From Limnomonas spitsbergensis (Eukaryota > Chlorophyta > Chlorophyceae > Chlamydomonadales): a stretch of DNA of 64,000 nt. Within the stretch, counting starts at the first letter, position 1, and every line of letters starts with the position of its first letter. Positions 11,266-23,891 of the stretch are shown here, piece after piece. The notes under the pieces are model-generated. The model did no database searches. It had not been told where the DNA came from and saw only the letters and a list, made by a program, of their open reading frames with translations. A program made the position numbers and the translations under genes. Location: positions 3,162,001-3,226,000 of the forward strand of contig JAYJMM010000037.1 in NCBI GenBank assembly GCA_037349105.1. The letters run 5' to 3'.

Positions 11266-11625
11266 GTCCTGGCTGCCTCCAGTTCCTTGAGCTCGAAGAC
11301 CGTATGCTCATGTACCGATCCAAGCCTTGCATTCATGTCACCGACTCGATGCATTGGCAGCATCTCGTGCCCAGAGCAAGCCGCAAAAATAGGGTATCAT
11401 AGTAAGGCAGGTGGAATGGCTGGAAATTCTGTGGTAACCATTTGGTGTGTCAGAACTATTGAGGTGGCATTAGGAAACTATTACGGATTGCAGCAGTGAA
11501 GATTTTGAGCCCTTCAAGCCCCAACATCACAGCTTTTAAAACGGGCCACCAGGCAACCTAACAACACCGGGTTGACTCGGCAATCAGGGTTCCTTCCTAT
11601 CCTCTGACAGGGCTGGAAACACAGT
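11266..11625. other. Intergenic, nothing recognised
   Basis: No exon, array or inverted repeat was found between the EEIQ remnant and the following minisatellite. Confidence 0.45.
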
Positions 11626-12365
11626 ATGCAGGCACGGCCCTGCCAGGTATCAAGGAGGGGGGTACAGGGCCTGCCAGGTATCAAGGAGGGGCGTACAGGG
11701 CCTGCCAGGTATCAAGGGGGGAGACAGGGCCTGCCAGGTATCAAGGGGGGAGACATGGCCTGCCAGGTATCAAGGGGGGGGGGGGGGGGGGGGCTGCCAG
11801 GTATCAAGTCAGGAGACAGGGCCTGCCAGGTATCAAGGGGGGAGACAGGGCCTGCCAGGTATCAAGGGGGGGGTGGGAGGGCCTGCCAGGTATCAAGTGG
11901 GGAGACAGGGCCTGCCAGGTATCAAAGGGGGGGGGGGGCTACCAGGTATCAAGTGGGGAGACAGGGCCTGTCAGGTATCAAGGGGGGAGACAGGGCCTGT
12001 CAGGTATCAAGTGGGGAGACAGGGCCTGCCAGGTATCAAGGGGGGAAACAGGGCCTGTCAGGTATCAAGGGGGGAAACAGGGCCTGCCAGGTATCAAGTG
12101 GGAAGACAGGGCCTGCCAGGTATCAAGGGGGGGGACAGGGCCTGTCAGGTATCAAGGGGGGAGACAGGGCCTGCTAGGTATCAAGGGGGGGGGGGGCTGC
12201 CAGGTATCGAGGGGAGGAGACAGGGCCTGTCAGGTATCAAGGGGGGGGAGACAGGGCCTGCCAGGTATCAAGGGGGGGGGGGGCTGCCAGGTATCGAGGG
12301 GAGGAGACAGGGCCTGTCAGGTATCAAGGGGGCAGACAGGGCCTGCCAGGTATTAAGGGGGGGAT
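11626..12365 (+). repeat. Minisatellite, about 29-bp unit, about 25 copies
   Basis: Units consist of 'gcctgccaggtatcaa' followed by a G-run of variable length and 'agacagg'. G-run length varies from 4 to about 17 (longest near 11,776), so unit length drifts. This is the same satellite as 3,945-4,087 in the opposite orientation. The long open frames across it are a by-product of the repeat. Confidence 0.93.
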
Positions 12366-12607
12366 GGAATAATTGCCTGTCAAGTTTAGCATGCTGTCCT
12401 CCCCTTTCCCCTCGTGACATGAGGTGGCACCCCCCTTCATAACTTAACCAATATGGACGGTCAGTTATAGCGACACGCCGAGTAGGTGAGCATGTAAGGA
12501 TTTATATGAAAACAGTCAAACAACGTGTATGCCATACAGCTGTTGCATTTGGTGCTGAAGCTGCCACAATTTCTCCCACCTCCCCTTGATGACCGCTTCG
12601 CCTTGAC

Positions 12608-13325
12608 CTGCCTCAGCCAAAACAGCTCCGCAAAGGGTCCCGTGCTGACAGCATACTTCTTGTCAGCCAGTTGTTTTTTAATGTACGATTGAACACCATG
12701 GCGTCATAGGCAATGATGAGGATGATGGTGGGGACCTGGGTAAGCATAGATGCCAAGGAACGGTTTGGGTCACGATGCAGCTCTGGCAGGAACAGATGAC
12801 GCAAACAACAGCACTGACACTTCCTCGACATATCATTCAAAAATATGACCACCCTTCTCACACCCATCATGGCATGTCTCCTCCTAGCTCAGGCAGGGTC
12901 TAAATGACTGGATCCATCAACCACCGCGCCGTGTCCGCCGCTTCGTCCACATTTGGAGTGGAGGGCTGCAGTGGCTGGTAATAACATTTATTATAATGTG
13001 TTTCCTTGATCTATGAGGGTGTGGAGTTTGGGTAGCATGGGATGAGTGATATGCGCATGGTATCACAGGCCATTAGCTCCATGTGCACCAGCAGCCTCGT
13101 CTGCTGAGTCCCGTAAAGCAAGGTCAGCAAGGAGCCAAGACCAGGCAGCATGCATGGATGACCAGCTTTAAGGCCTCAGGCCCCAGGTTTCTGGCCACAT
13201 CCACCTCATGGAAGCCATGTTGGCTTCACACTTGATCCCCACCTTCTTATCTGCAGCATCCTGCCAACATGGGGCTCAGGTTATACAAAGGCCGCACATG
13301 CTTCGCGCCAACCTCCTCCTTGCGG
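12608..13325 (-). pseudogene. T-region remnant of block 1 (minus)
   Basis: At 12,735 down to 12,608, an exon-like segment has acceptor 'acccag' and donor 'gtcaag'. It reads VPTIILIIAYDAMVFNRT and, after a one-base shift, KKQLADKKYAVSTGPFAE. At 13,325-13,240 the minus strand reads RKEEVGAKHVRPLYNL, which aligns with HKEEAGMKNAWPLNCL of copy 0. Their order and strand match the T clusters of other blocks. No intact frame spans them and the family is unknown. Confidence 0.3.
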
Positions 13326-13776
13326 GTAGGCTGATGTCTAGATTTGGGGGAGGCTGATCAATGGAGCTTGTCGGACTCGTGCCTCTGGAGAACCTGATCC
13401 TCGAGCTATGCCCGGCAGCCACTGGAACCCTAGTCAGGCCATGTGTCGGGCTGTCGGGCTGTAGGTACACCGGGTGATCGATTTCGCCAAGGAGCTCTCG
13501 AACGAGCTGTATGATGAACCCAACATCACACTGTTGATTTGAAGCCATCACAGCTCGTGTTGCTCAGATGTCGAAGCACCTATGTCGACCATACCGCACG
13601 TGCGCGTGCGGGGGCAGTCGCCACGTCGACACCCCTCAATTCTGGCGATTCACACTGTCGTCACCCTGGTCGTCACGCTTTTTGGGAATCCATTAGGGAT
13701 TTGCGCTCATCTGAAAGTCGAAAGGAAGGATGCAACTCTAAGAATCACTATCGTGTCATTGGAAATCCGTAAGACC

Positions 13777-16700
13777 ATGAGCAGCCTGCATACGCTTGAA
13801 ACGGCCTTATCTCGGGGGGACATCAATTTAAACTTCTCCGATGGACGCTCCGTCAGGGCGCATCGGAGCCTTCTTGGTCTGGCCTCTGAGGTTCTGGAAA
13901 GTTTCCTTCCGGAAGCCAGGTCGGACCACGACGATCCAACTCAGAAGCGACATGCTAGCCAAGCTGCAGTTGATGCTGCATCCTCTACCGTGACAGTAAG
14001 TGAACCGAGCATCAGCTGCTTGAGATCTTTGTGTGAAAAATGATAGATCGACTGTATCAATATCCATGCCACAATGTGGATCTATGGTACCATGATGAGA
14101 AGGCTGTCTTGTCCACGACCATGTACTTGCGTGACACCCGCCCATGCACCAGTATGGTGCTGGTAGCCCATACAAGTTAAGCATCCAACACCGAGCGCCA
14201 TTGCAAGGAGCGCCAATTCATTTCAACTCCAGTCATGTGAAGGGTTATGCATCTTGTTGAACTCCAGTCATTTGAAGGGTTCTTTGCTGTAGATGCAACA
14301 TTTAATAGTCAGGCATACCGTACTGGTTACCGGTACAAATCGTAATGTGGCAACCACAATGTGGTAACCAAACACTCAATTTAGCGAAGCCGTTCAGTCG
14401 CTTGGTAGCGAATGAACTTTAAATCAATTTGATCGGCGAATTTCGGCGCCAGCGGTGCGCTTGTACGACATACCGTAAGGACTACTTCTGGTGCCCAAAC
14501 AATTAAATCCAGTGCGACTGGGAAAAACCAGATGTAAGAACAAATAGCAGCCCATTTACTACTATTATTATTATTTGGTCCTGACTGGTGGGGGACGGGG
14601 GCAAAAGAAAGCCCTTACCCTCATCCTCAAAAAGGATATTTATCGACCCCCGGCGGACGGCCAACCCACCCCTGCGCTTCCGGAGGCCGGTCAAATCTTC
14701 ACTCCTCAGTGAAAAATACACATTAAAGTCACATTACCGGAAGTGCAGTCATCATTTGGGTCTGCGCCCCCCCACCATTTTTACCGTACCGCAGCATCAG
14801 TTTGATTTCGTTTTATTGGTCGTTTTTAAGAAAGCGAATGGTTGATTTCGACGATAATATGTATCGAAGGACAAACACGGACAGAAAGAACGAATGTTTT
14901 TGCCCCAAATCCTAAAACAATCGCCACACATAGAGAACCGCCGTTCATGTCGCAGACACGCTCCTTTTGCATCCAAATGCTGTCCTCTGAGCAAACTTTT
15001 GCTGACTAAATTGCTAGAGCGAAGGCACGGCCTGTTGACAAAAACGAACCAGTGATTGACGTTTTGAGTGGTCCTGGAGCAAAATCGAAGCAGTGATCGT
15101 AAACATTTCAGCCTCCGATCAGAAAAACGAACCACTAAAACGAAACCATGATTTCGTTAATTGGAAGGTTTCCAAATAAAAGACGAATTCAATATAAAAC
15201 GAAAATTGACTGATACTGCGGTAATCGTCGTTAGCCTTCGTGGCACCCTAGAAATATAATTATTTAAATTTACCGCGCGCCTTTCTATTCTAAATTGCGC
15301 AGGCCAAAACAAATTAAATTGCATATCGTGGCAGTCTTAAGCGCGAAAGGCTAAAATTGCAAACGTTCGCGCAGCGAGAAAATTACCAAGCATCACCGTC
15401 AAAAGCGATCGTTTGAGGCGTGGGAAGTTCTCTGTCATCAGCTCATCGGGCATTCCAGCAACCAAAGCAATGCAACCAAATGCCAGTCGACCAGATCCTC
15501 TTCCTCTTCCTCTACCTCCTCCTCTGAGGCCAACCTAATGGCCTCCGCCTCTGCCGCCGCCGCCGCCTTGGTTGTCCCAGACATGGTGCACCCTCGCTTG
15601 CCCCCCCACCCTGAGCTCGCACCTCTTTGCTGCCCTCCGGTGCCAATGTCTTCACGTTGCCTAAAGGACGATACCAGATGAATAGTCTGTCCATCGCGTA
15701 GAAGAGCGCAGCAGGGAATCTGGGATCTTGTAGGCAAGGGCCATGAAGGCAATGCTGATCGAAAGCACAGCAATGAGGACGCAGCGGATATTGGATGCGG
15801 GCATTACACCACCAGCTGCACAAAGAAGGTTAAGGGCTTGCTGAAAGGACTCGGCACCAGACGCACCAGTACTGGGATGGCCCACATTTGGGCCAGAAAA
15901 TCACATTCCCCGACAGCGAAACAAGTGTGCATGCTCGGTTTTGGAATTAATAGTAAGCGCGCAGCAGGTTCTCGCAGCCCGCTTGAATTTGGTGCAAAGG
16001 CTAATTAGGACTACGGTAATTTAGAAGATGGTGCAGTTATGTATTTGATCCCGCAGGGTTGTCAATAATTAGAAAATCATCCGCTCCAAGAACACAGGCA
16101 CCCTCAATTCATCTAGCTAGTCATCAAATGTCCAAGCAAGAAAACATAAATAAGGCATGAGATCCAGCCCAGGCTGATGCTTGTGTTTCTAACTACCTAC
16201 CTACCTTTGCTAGAATTCAAATTGCGTCATGAACGAGAGACTTAAGGCATGACGCTAACATCTAACGCCAGCTTGGATATACTATGCATCTTCAGCACCT
16301 TCCCCGTACGTGTGCTTCTTAGTGACCCACTCGCCCAGCTTCCCCCCTATCGTACCCTCAACGCTCTTGCACATGGTGCAAGCCACTGACCTGCTGGGGC
16401 AGCATGGATTCGTGTTTCCTTCCTTCCTGTGTTTGGACTGCCCCCCACCTTCCAGGTTGCCCCACCTCTATGGACCCCCCACCTGGACCACAATCATTTA
16501 AACACCAGATTTGGAAAGACCTCATTAAGCTCAACTTAGGGGTGTGAAACTGCGCTCCACCCCCCCCTTAATTGATTGGGACAAAAAATATTGTTCTGAC
16601 TACCACAGGTTGATGGATGCTTGGAGGACTGGATGGAGGTGCTCAGGTTACTGTACCGCGCGGGTGAGCTTGGTTTATTGCCTGAGCATTTATTTGAACT

Positions 16701-18558
16701 GTCATATCCCATACTCAGCGTTGAATGCCCATTGCCCTTGTTTACCTCAACTGGCATGTCCCATCATCAGCGTCTAATACCCACTGCCCTCATGTTTATC
16801 TTGCAGTGATCAAGGGGGCAGCATCCACAGTGACCCCGGCCATAGCCTTTCGTATTCTGCCTATTGCACACCAGTACGACATGCCGGCTGTGCTGGAGCT
16901 TTGTTCAAATGCCTTTGATGCAGCCAAGCCTCAGTTCTGGCCCTCACCTCCTACGCCAGCGCAATCATCGGCATCAGCTGCCAGCTCAGCATCCGGCCCA
17001 GATCTGTTTGAATGGCTCGCGCTGTCCGACTCCCTGCAGTACACGCCCATGATTCAGGCATGCCTGTCTCAGCTATCTGAGGCGACAAAGCCAGCCGTCT
17101 CTCCCATTCTGGGTGCTCTGTACAATCCTGTCCAGAGGGGCCTACTGCATGGACTCCGTCAGGAAACATGTCTGGAGGTTATTAATGTGATGTCAGGCCT
17201 GCCGTTTGGGTTCAAGGTGAGGGGTTTTATCTATCTATAATATGCCGGTAACATCCGGATGGTTCATTCCATTGTAAGAAAGCTCTGATCTGATGAAAAA
17301 TCAGCAATGAAATCTGCGATGCGTAGTCCCTTTTGCCTTGGCCCTCCTCATCACCACTTTGTATACTTACATGGCGCTTTGCATGGCATTGATTTACATT
17401 GATGTTGCTTGCCCCACATTGTCAGGGATCACGTGTTCCTCGGATCAGCCAGCCCCCGTCTGTAAAGTGCGCAGTTGTGGCAGATGTGAGTAAGGAGGGG
17501 TGATAGTGCGGATGTGTTGGTTTGCATTGCCTAAATAATGCGCCCACCTGGGATATCTTCAGAGGGAATGACTGCCTTGAGCTCAGCCTTCACCTATGTT
17601 TTCCATTCCCCAGGGTGATGGCCTTGTTCAAGATTGGGTTGGAACTAAGGAACCCTTAACGAGCTGCCTGTGGAACTCCCAGCTGGTTTTCAATGTCCGC
17701 CATGAGGGCAAAGTGTATCTCCAAATGTGGGATATTGACAATCAGAGGATGACAGGTCGCATGCGAATGGGAGCTGGGGTCTCTTCGCTTGACCTTGATA
17801 TCAATGCCAATGGACTGGCATTGGTTGTCAATTATTATGATTTAGATGCCTCGGGCTGCAATATCTGGGACCTGGCCAGCCAACAGCTCCGAGGTGCATT
17901 TGAGCCACTGGGTGAAGAAGGCATATATGGCACTACATGGCTCGGCAGCAACTGTGTTGTGTATCGCACTCATGCGGCTGAAAACGAGATCAGCATGTGG
18001 GATATTTCCAGGGATATGGAGGCTATGCCGAGCCTGAGAGGGCACAGCAACACGGTCAGAGGTTGGAAATCCTCGGAGAAAAGCAGCTTGGTTATTTCAT
18101 GCTCGGATGATAAGACTGTACGATTGTGGGATACACGCACTAGTGAATGTGTGCGCACCATGGAGGGACACCGAGGTCCAGTCATCAGCGTTGGAATGGA
18201 TTTCAGCGGCCGCACGGCAGTCAGCTGCTCTCATTCTGATCATACCATCAGGGTGTGGGATCTTGGTACTGGCTTGTGCAGAGGATCGGCGTTTGAGGAT
18301 CCTTGCGATCCTGATTTTTTAACTGAGGTTGCTCTTGACGCTTCGGGAACCACTGTGCTGGCCTCATTCTCCATAGGTCAGCGGCTGAGAACCTGGGACA
18401 TCAGCAGGCAGGTGGCTTTGGATGACTACAGGCCTGAAGAGGGGCACATACTGAGAACGTTCTGCTACGACCCTAGCATAACGACCCTGTGCCTAATCAC
18501 AGCTGCTCCGGTGGAAGGGGAGGGCACGTTCTCATCCAGCATCCAGGTTTGGCGCTAG
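13777..18558 (+). CDS. Gene A: BTB/POZ - seven-blade WD40 protein
   Basis: Five exons join in frame to 562 codons: 13,777-13,995; 16,609-16,663; 16,807-17,216; 17,426-17,485; 17,614-18,558. All four introns are GT-AG. Residues 1 to about 125 form a BTB fold (DINLNFSDGRSVRAHR, then CLEDWMEVLRLLY, then AIAFRILPIAHQYDM). A Ser/Pro-rich linker is followed by a helical, BACK-like stretch. Residues 249-562 give seven WD strands (MWDI, IWDL, MWDI, LWDT, VWDL, TWDI, VWR), a complete propeller. BTB proteins often act as Cullin-3 substrate adaptors, and a WD40 propeller could bind substrate; that role is inferred. Upstream in-frame sequence (LEIRKT) is conserved with gene D, where it starts with ATG, but here that codon is GTG. 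The start chosen is the first ATG shared by all copies. Intron 1 is inflated by about 2 kb of inserted DNA. An AATAAA lies at 18,606. Confidence 0.85.
14320..16300. other. Inserted DNA in intron 1 of gene A
   Basis: Intron 1 of gene B is 519 bp, whereas that of gene A is 2,613 bp. Similarity between them stops near 14,315 and resumes near 16,430. The extra part holds a TA-flanked inverted-repeat element (14,787-15,223) and AT-rich sequence. A minus-strand open stretch near 15,435-15,885 encodes hydrophobic and Glu-rich segments (SEEEVEEEEEDLVDW) but has no known domain. I do not call it a gene. Confidence 0.6.
14787..15223. mobile_element. MITE-like element with TA-flanked inverted ends
   Basis: The left end 'taccgcagcatcag' with following 'tttcgttttatt' is mirrored on the right by 'ctgatactgcggta' preceded by 'aaaacgaaaa', giving imperfect inverted repeats of about 30 bp. 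Both ends abut TA, the target duplication expected of Tc1/mariner-type transposition. At 437 bp with no transposase, it would be a non-autonomous copy. Confidence 0.6.
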
Positions 18559-18589
18559 AGTGCTCCATGCAGAACATTATCATGCCTTC

Positions 18590-19720
18590 CTTTTGAAGAT
18601 TATTTAATAAACTTTGCAGGGATGAAGGTTACTTCACCAGATGATCAGGGGGAAGTGGAAGATTGTTATTTTGTAGTTTATTAGGTTGACGGGCATACAT
18701 TTGGGCAACAACTGTTACAATGCGTATTATGATTTCGCTGGCGTGATGTCCTCTTGCTGACCAGGACTACTTTAGGGCGCTTTAGACACAACTCAGCTTT
18801 GTGAGGGTCTATGGCCGAAGGGGCTAGATGCACGAGGCGCAGGTGCTTGGGTCGCCGGCCATAGGCAGTCCAACCTGTGGCTTCCATGGGTCTAGTGGTG
18901 GCTACCAGTTGGCCTGCCAAAATGGGGCGCACTTACAATAACATCGTAGCTTACTGTAGACTTTCAGAGTTCTTTGTCTCCCTTCATCTTCCGCCGGAAC
19001 CTGGCTTATTTTTTGTCTTTATCTCAAATTCACAATCCACCCAAGATAGTTCAAAAGTCTTAAAAAAATGCCTTCATGTTGGTAACTAATGCGGTGCTTC
19101 TCCCTCGTTACCGTCGATATCCGAGCATCTGTACTTTGGTAGCTTTGCACCCACCTACTGCATTTCTTTTGTGGGAATAGCAGCGGATGACGGCAAGTCG
19201 TTTTGTCTATCAAAGCGGAAAAATGCTGCATAACGGGTATCCGCGATCTGGTGCAAACATATGTACATGTCGGCAAGATTGGCAGCTTAATTGCCTTGGA
19301 TGCTGTTGTTTCATATTTGTTTAAATACGGTGTGTAGCATATTGATATCAGCTTCTATAAGGTTGGATGTATGCAATGAGCAGTTGGGGTATTGATATTG
19401 CTAGTGAGTATGAAGAGTTCATTGCATGTTTATTAGGTTTTATCAATGCAGATTTTACCCTTTTTCCATGAAACCGGGAAGTTGCCTTATTTTATATTTG
19501 ACAATATGCCTGGAAGTTATATGGTATTTCGCGTTTCAACCATAATAAACATGCAAAGTGAACTGTCTTGTATACCATCTATGTAGAAGTGATTTGGACA
19601 ACATGGCTTTGAACCAGCTGGATGCCTTCTTTGCACCATGTCTCCAATCAGTTTCCATCATTCCCATTCATGCTGATACTAGCTCCCATCAAAATCACTC
19701 GCAACAGCCAGGGTTCATTT
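18590..19720 (+). repeat. Conserved 3' flank of BTB-WD40 genes, copy A
   Basis: Non-coding sequence shared with the flank of B (36,090-37,300) and, reverse-complemented, with those of C (41,300-41,840) and D (48,840-49,720). Landmarks are 'gctggcgtgatgtcctcttg', 'cgccggccataggcagtcca' and 'ggcaagattggcagcttaat'. It shows that the duplications extended about 1 kb past the stop codons. Confidence 0.75.
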
Positions 19721-20084
19721 ATTTGCTATGAGAAAAAATAGACCAGCATACCCGACTTTGCCCGATTTGGGCTTGACCTTGACCGACCAGCTTATACGCC
19801 GGTCAAGGTCAAGTCCCAACAGCTACGCTGCTCGTGCATGCGGCCTCAGACTGGCGGCTGAAAGGTCTACGAAATTCATCATTGCAGCCAAGCCACGAGA
19901 ACATATCACCTGCACGGCATGCAGGCAGCATGTCAACGTTGGACGTTGAATCCGGGGGAAAAACTTGTGCACGCAGTATAGCACACAGATGGGCCAAGAG
20001 GTATCCCCTGCCCCTGCAGAGACTAGCCTTCCAAAAGCTCAACTACAAGTTGCGAAGAAGCAGGGCACACCTGGTGCTCTGATC

Positions 20085-20830
20085 TGTTGGGCGCATTAGA
20101 GGAGCTGGAGCGGGGGGCAGCCACCCCCAACTTGCGCGAGGCAGCAGCTGCCCTACAGGGCCTACCCGTCACAGAGGTGTTGGCACTCGTTGACGCAGCC
20201 TACGAGCAAACACGGCTGGACGCAAGCGGCGGTGGGGACCCCAGGGACCCTACCACCGAGCACAGATCTGCGGCGACCTACCGCGCCTGTTTCCAGTCCA
20301 TCCACGGCGGATGCCGTGCTGGCGCAAGCCAAGAGCCGCACTAGTCAGAAGGAGTGTGCTTGTGTGCGCATCAATTTGCGACTGCGGCTTGGCGCGATCA
20401 GCACTGCTGATACCAGAGGACGGCGCAACAGTCAGCGGCGACAGGCACGCTTCTGCCAGCGGTGTTGGGCACGGGGGGATAGCGAGCAGGTAAAGGATGC
20501 GCTGCATGTGTGCTTTCAGTGCCCTGGTGTCAGGGAGCAGTTACGGGAGCGGGGGTGGGCAGGTCCTCCAGGCGCTGCCACTAACTTCCACCAGTTGTAC
20601 CAGGCTGAGCATGGGTGGGACGCACTTGCTTTTGTGGACTGTGCTGTCTGCATTATTGCGGGTTTGTCTCCAGGGTTTCTGAGGCCGGTGTCTTTGGCCT
20701 TTCCGGCCTTCTCTTTTGGTCCGTTTTTGGGGGGGGGGGGGTTGTTCGCCCCCTTTTTCGTGTCTTCTCTTCTCCCTTCTGATCAGTGGGGAGATCTTGC
20801 TTTTCTGGACTCATTTTTTTAGAGGCTTTG
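20085..20830 (+). mobile_element. Non-LTR retrotransposon C-terminal region, best-preserved copy
   Basis: The first part reads ALEELERGAATPNLREAAAA and VTEVLALVDAAYEQTRLD. After a frame change a longer open stretch carries a Cys/His knuckle-like segment (FCQRCWARGDSEQVKDALHV, then CFQCPGV) followed by WAGPPGAATNFHQLYQ. Other tails in the window align to both parts. Such a C-terminal knuckle is typical after the reverse transcriptase of LINE-type elements. The polymerase core itself is missing, so this is a 5'-truncated copy. Downstream lies a pyrimidine tract and a GC-rich box (20,955-20,979) that recurs at 56.4 and 61.1 kb. Confidence 0.7.
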
Positions 20831-20889
20831 TTGAGGGTTAGTCTCTAGTGGAACTCTGTAGGTGTCTGGACTTGGTTTTCGTTGCCTTC

Positions 20890-21370
20890 CCGGCCTCTCC
20901 TTTTGTTCCTTTCTACCTCTCTATCTTTTAGTTCTTTCTTTACTCCCTTCTGAACAGTTGGGCGCCCACGCGGCCGAGCGGGCCCAGAGGTGTAGCGTCA
21001 TTGACAGAAGCAGGGAGTCCCATCCCTGCCTCCGGGCTCTCCAACGTCCTATCTGGTTAGGAGGAGAAAGGAAAGGACCAAATGGACAGAGGAAAGACAG
21101 ACTGGAGCAGGAAGGACAAAGAAAAAAACTCCAGAAAACGGAAAGGCAGACAAAAGGATCCCCGCCTTTGAAAGCAAGAGAGAAACAACAAGGGAATGTG
21201 CATGTCCCCAGGGAGGCAAAAAATACAGCAAACTAGCCATCGACGATGCCTAGCACGTCCTCAACAACAGCGAGAGCCTCCCACCGATGCCTGCCCTGGT
21301 AAAACTGCTGAAAGTCCGTGGCGCCCTTAGGGGGGCCTGCCCAACCTCCCGCCCTCAGCCTTTCCTAGCT
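20890..21370. repeat. Retroelement 3' flank: pyrimidine tract, GC box, purine block, minus tail
   Basis: A T/C-rich run leads into the GC-rich box that contains the palindromes 'gggcgccc' and 'cggccg', then a 'cccagaggtgtagcgtcatt' motif. The region 21,010-21,235 duplicates 180-430. At 21,240-21,370 the minus strand again matches the retroelement tail of 880-1,010. Confidence 0.65.
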
Positions 21371-21639
21371 GACTTTTTGTTTTCCGATGTGGCCCAGCCT
21401 CTTTTCAGTTAGGCCCAGAGGTCTAACATACAGATGGACCAGCCGCCCTAGTGGAGAAAATAATTGAAGCTGCTCAACATCCCCAGGTGGCTGCCTAGCT
21501 CTAAATTGCATAATCTTGTTCAATATGGGCGGGCAGGTCAGCCTTAGAGGGTCCTCCTCCTAACAGGCCTGCACAATGTAGGAGCATGCGACGAGGTTAA
21601 TTTCAGAATTTTAGCAGGGCCATGCAAATACCTGCCCAC

Positions 21640-22560
21640 ACACTCATTCGTGCATCATGCAGCATGAAAGCGGCATCATGAGGAAGGCCATGCTACGTAC
21701 AACAGTGGGTGTGGCTGCCATGCTGCACAGTATACGCCACATGACGGCCAAGGTGCGCCTCGGGTCCATCTGCCTTAACACATATGGTTGTCGGCTATAT
21801 ACGCGGCACCAAAATACGAACATGTGGTGTGGGCCACTGGTAAACCCCGGCCGAGGCAGTACATCAACAGGATGATGCACTCCAGCCTGCTTCAGCAACT
21901 ATGTCCAACCTCTAGGCTGCCCGCGTCCGCAGCCAGCCAGGGGTAATTAACATCGTTTTAGCGAGGCGGGTGGCATCACGAGCTCCGCTGCCATGACGCA
22001 GATGTGGCAATAGCAGCAGAGCAAGACAGCCCACTTTTGGCGGCAGCCATGGTGGCCAACATGCAACAAGTGGTCATGCAAAGCACCCGAAGACGCACCT
22101 GGTGCAATGAAGCGCTGGGTGCCCTCAAGGGTCTGCAGAGTCTGAGTCAGACAGCAACCGGCCTACAGCAGCCATGTGTCACAAAGGTAGTGGCGCTAGT
22201 GGGCGAAGCCTAAGAGCACGTGCAACATGACTCGTCAGGCCAAGGGTTCCTAGGGATCCCGCCACCGAGCCCGGTCTGCAGCAGCCTACAGTGCCTAGAT
22301 TCTATAGCGGGCGCCATGCTGGCGCACCAATGACAAGGACTGTGGTGGGCATAAACTTAGGGCTGCGACTCGGCGCCAACAGCTCAGCCGACACTAGAGG
22401 ACGGCGCAACAGTCAGTAGCGTGAGACAAACGACTGCCAACATTGCTTGGCAAATGGAGATGGCAAGCATGAGGAGGACGTGCCACATGCTTACTTCCAG
22501 TGCCCTAGCATCCACTGAGGAGGAACTAGGGGAGCAAGGATGACGAGAGCGAGCAAGGAG
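21640..22560 (+). mobile_element. Non-LTR retrotransposon 3' tail, remnant
   Basis: Carries the ordered landmarks of the family: 'aggaaggccatgctacgta', 'acgccacatgacggccaagg', 'gaagcgctgggtgccctcaa', and a broken Cys/His segment near 22,435-22,510. Homology to the 2.1-kb copy is interrupted at about 22,560 and resumes at about 23,290. Confidence 0.65.
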
Positions 22561-23290
22561 CACACATTGAACTATGCACATAACTCAGATGAGTGCAGCT
22601 TCAGTACCAGTAAGCGCTAAATATCTGCATCCTCATCATGGATGCCTGGGCTCCCGAAACGATCGTTGAAATCGTGCTGACTTTGGCCCAGCCATTTGCT
22701 GAACAACCTATTAGGCCAACCTTGGCTTGACACCGCTGGTTGCTCTTAGAACTTCGCCTGGGTTCTTGTTCCTGACGAAATATGTTGAACCATTCCGCTT
22801 AGGTACAAGAAAGCATGTCGTGCCATCGTGCACATGCAGGGCACTTGTTGCTGTTATGAGTGCGGTGCGCAGTGACCGCATGAGGCTGTACGCCGACTTA
22901 CATGCAACCGTTTTTTTTGTTCAGATTGAGCAATTCAAAGGTCTGAAAAAGTGCGGAAGGCGCGGCGCAACCGCGCGGGGGGAGGATGCGGGATTTCGGG
23001 CCTCCCCCCTGCCTAGGGGTCCGGGGGCCAGCAGCCCCCGGTGGGGATTTAGGGGCAAAGTCCCCAAAGCTCAAAAACAGTATGCGGCTTTTATATATTC
23101 TTGTCTATTCTTATAGCTCATGTATTCAAAATCTTTTAAAATTTCACTGTTCAAGTCCAATCAGTCAATGTTAAGAGTCGCCATAACCTGTGAGCTCGTC
23201 AAAAGGATAAACTGTCAAAACCTTTTAATCCTAAAAATCTACAACTGGCCTTATAGCAACTCAAGCCTAAAAATAAAAATGAACAAAACT
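22561..23290. other. Foreign-looking insertion with GC hairpin
   Basis: Sequence absent from the otherwise colinear copy at 2.1 kb. A GC-rich core at about 22,960-23,070 contains an 8-bp hairpin ('ccgggggc', loop 'cagca', 'gcccccgg' at 23,021-23,041) and a smaller GGGG/CCCC hairpin just after. Strongly AT-rich sequence follows to 23,290. No coding region was recognised and no target duplication was identified. Confidence 0.5.
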
Positions 23291-23891
23291 AATGCAGAAG
23301 TTATGGCAAGGTCAGAGCGTCCCAAGATAGGCAGAGAATGAGAGATGCAGATGACTACTAGCGGTAGCGCCCCCTAATTGTGGCTGCATCTTCCCAGTTT
23401 TGAATGGCCTCGGCGAAGGGAAAGGTGGCCAAACTAAATGTGCCACACAGGAACAGCCGCAGGGCATCAGTGAAGTGAGGGTTGATCAGCCGGCTCCGCT
23501 GCGACTGCGACTGCAGAGCCGACTACGGAGCCAAGCAGCAGCCGCTTAGCAGCAGCAAAATGCCCCTTTCTATTGTCAGCCAGGCATTTTCCATTTCTGC
23601 CGTAAGTTATTATGGCCTCATTTCTGACCCCAGGCAGATTATGGTCCCCCACCCCAAACTGGCGTGCAGTGACAGCCGGCATGGTGTAGGGTCCATACTC
23701 CATAGGCACTAACATCTCAATGTGTGGCATGGCTTGATTCATGACCCAGCTACTGGTTTGTCTCTCAAACATTCTCTCTATAAGACAACGTTTAAGATGC
23801 TTGCCATTTACGTATTGCGCAGCAGCACCTCTGATCACTTTCATTCAGGACGATGAGGTTTCAGCTGCCTAGCTGTGTCCTGCCATCTGAC

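Noticed and set aside
15438..15885. Minus-strand gene inside intron 1 of gene A
   Set aside because: Short hydrophobic and poly-Ala/Glu frames in different phases, with no splice support, no similarity elsewhere in the window and no known domain.
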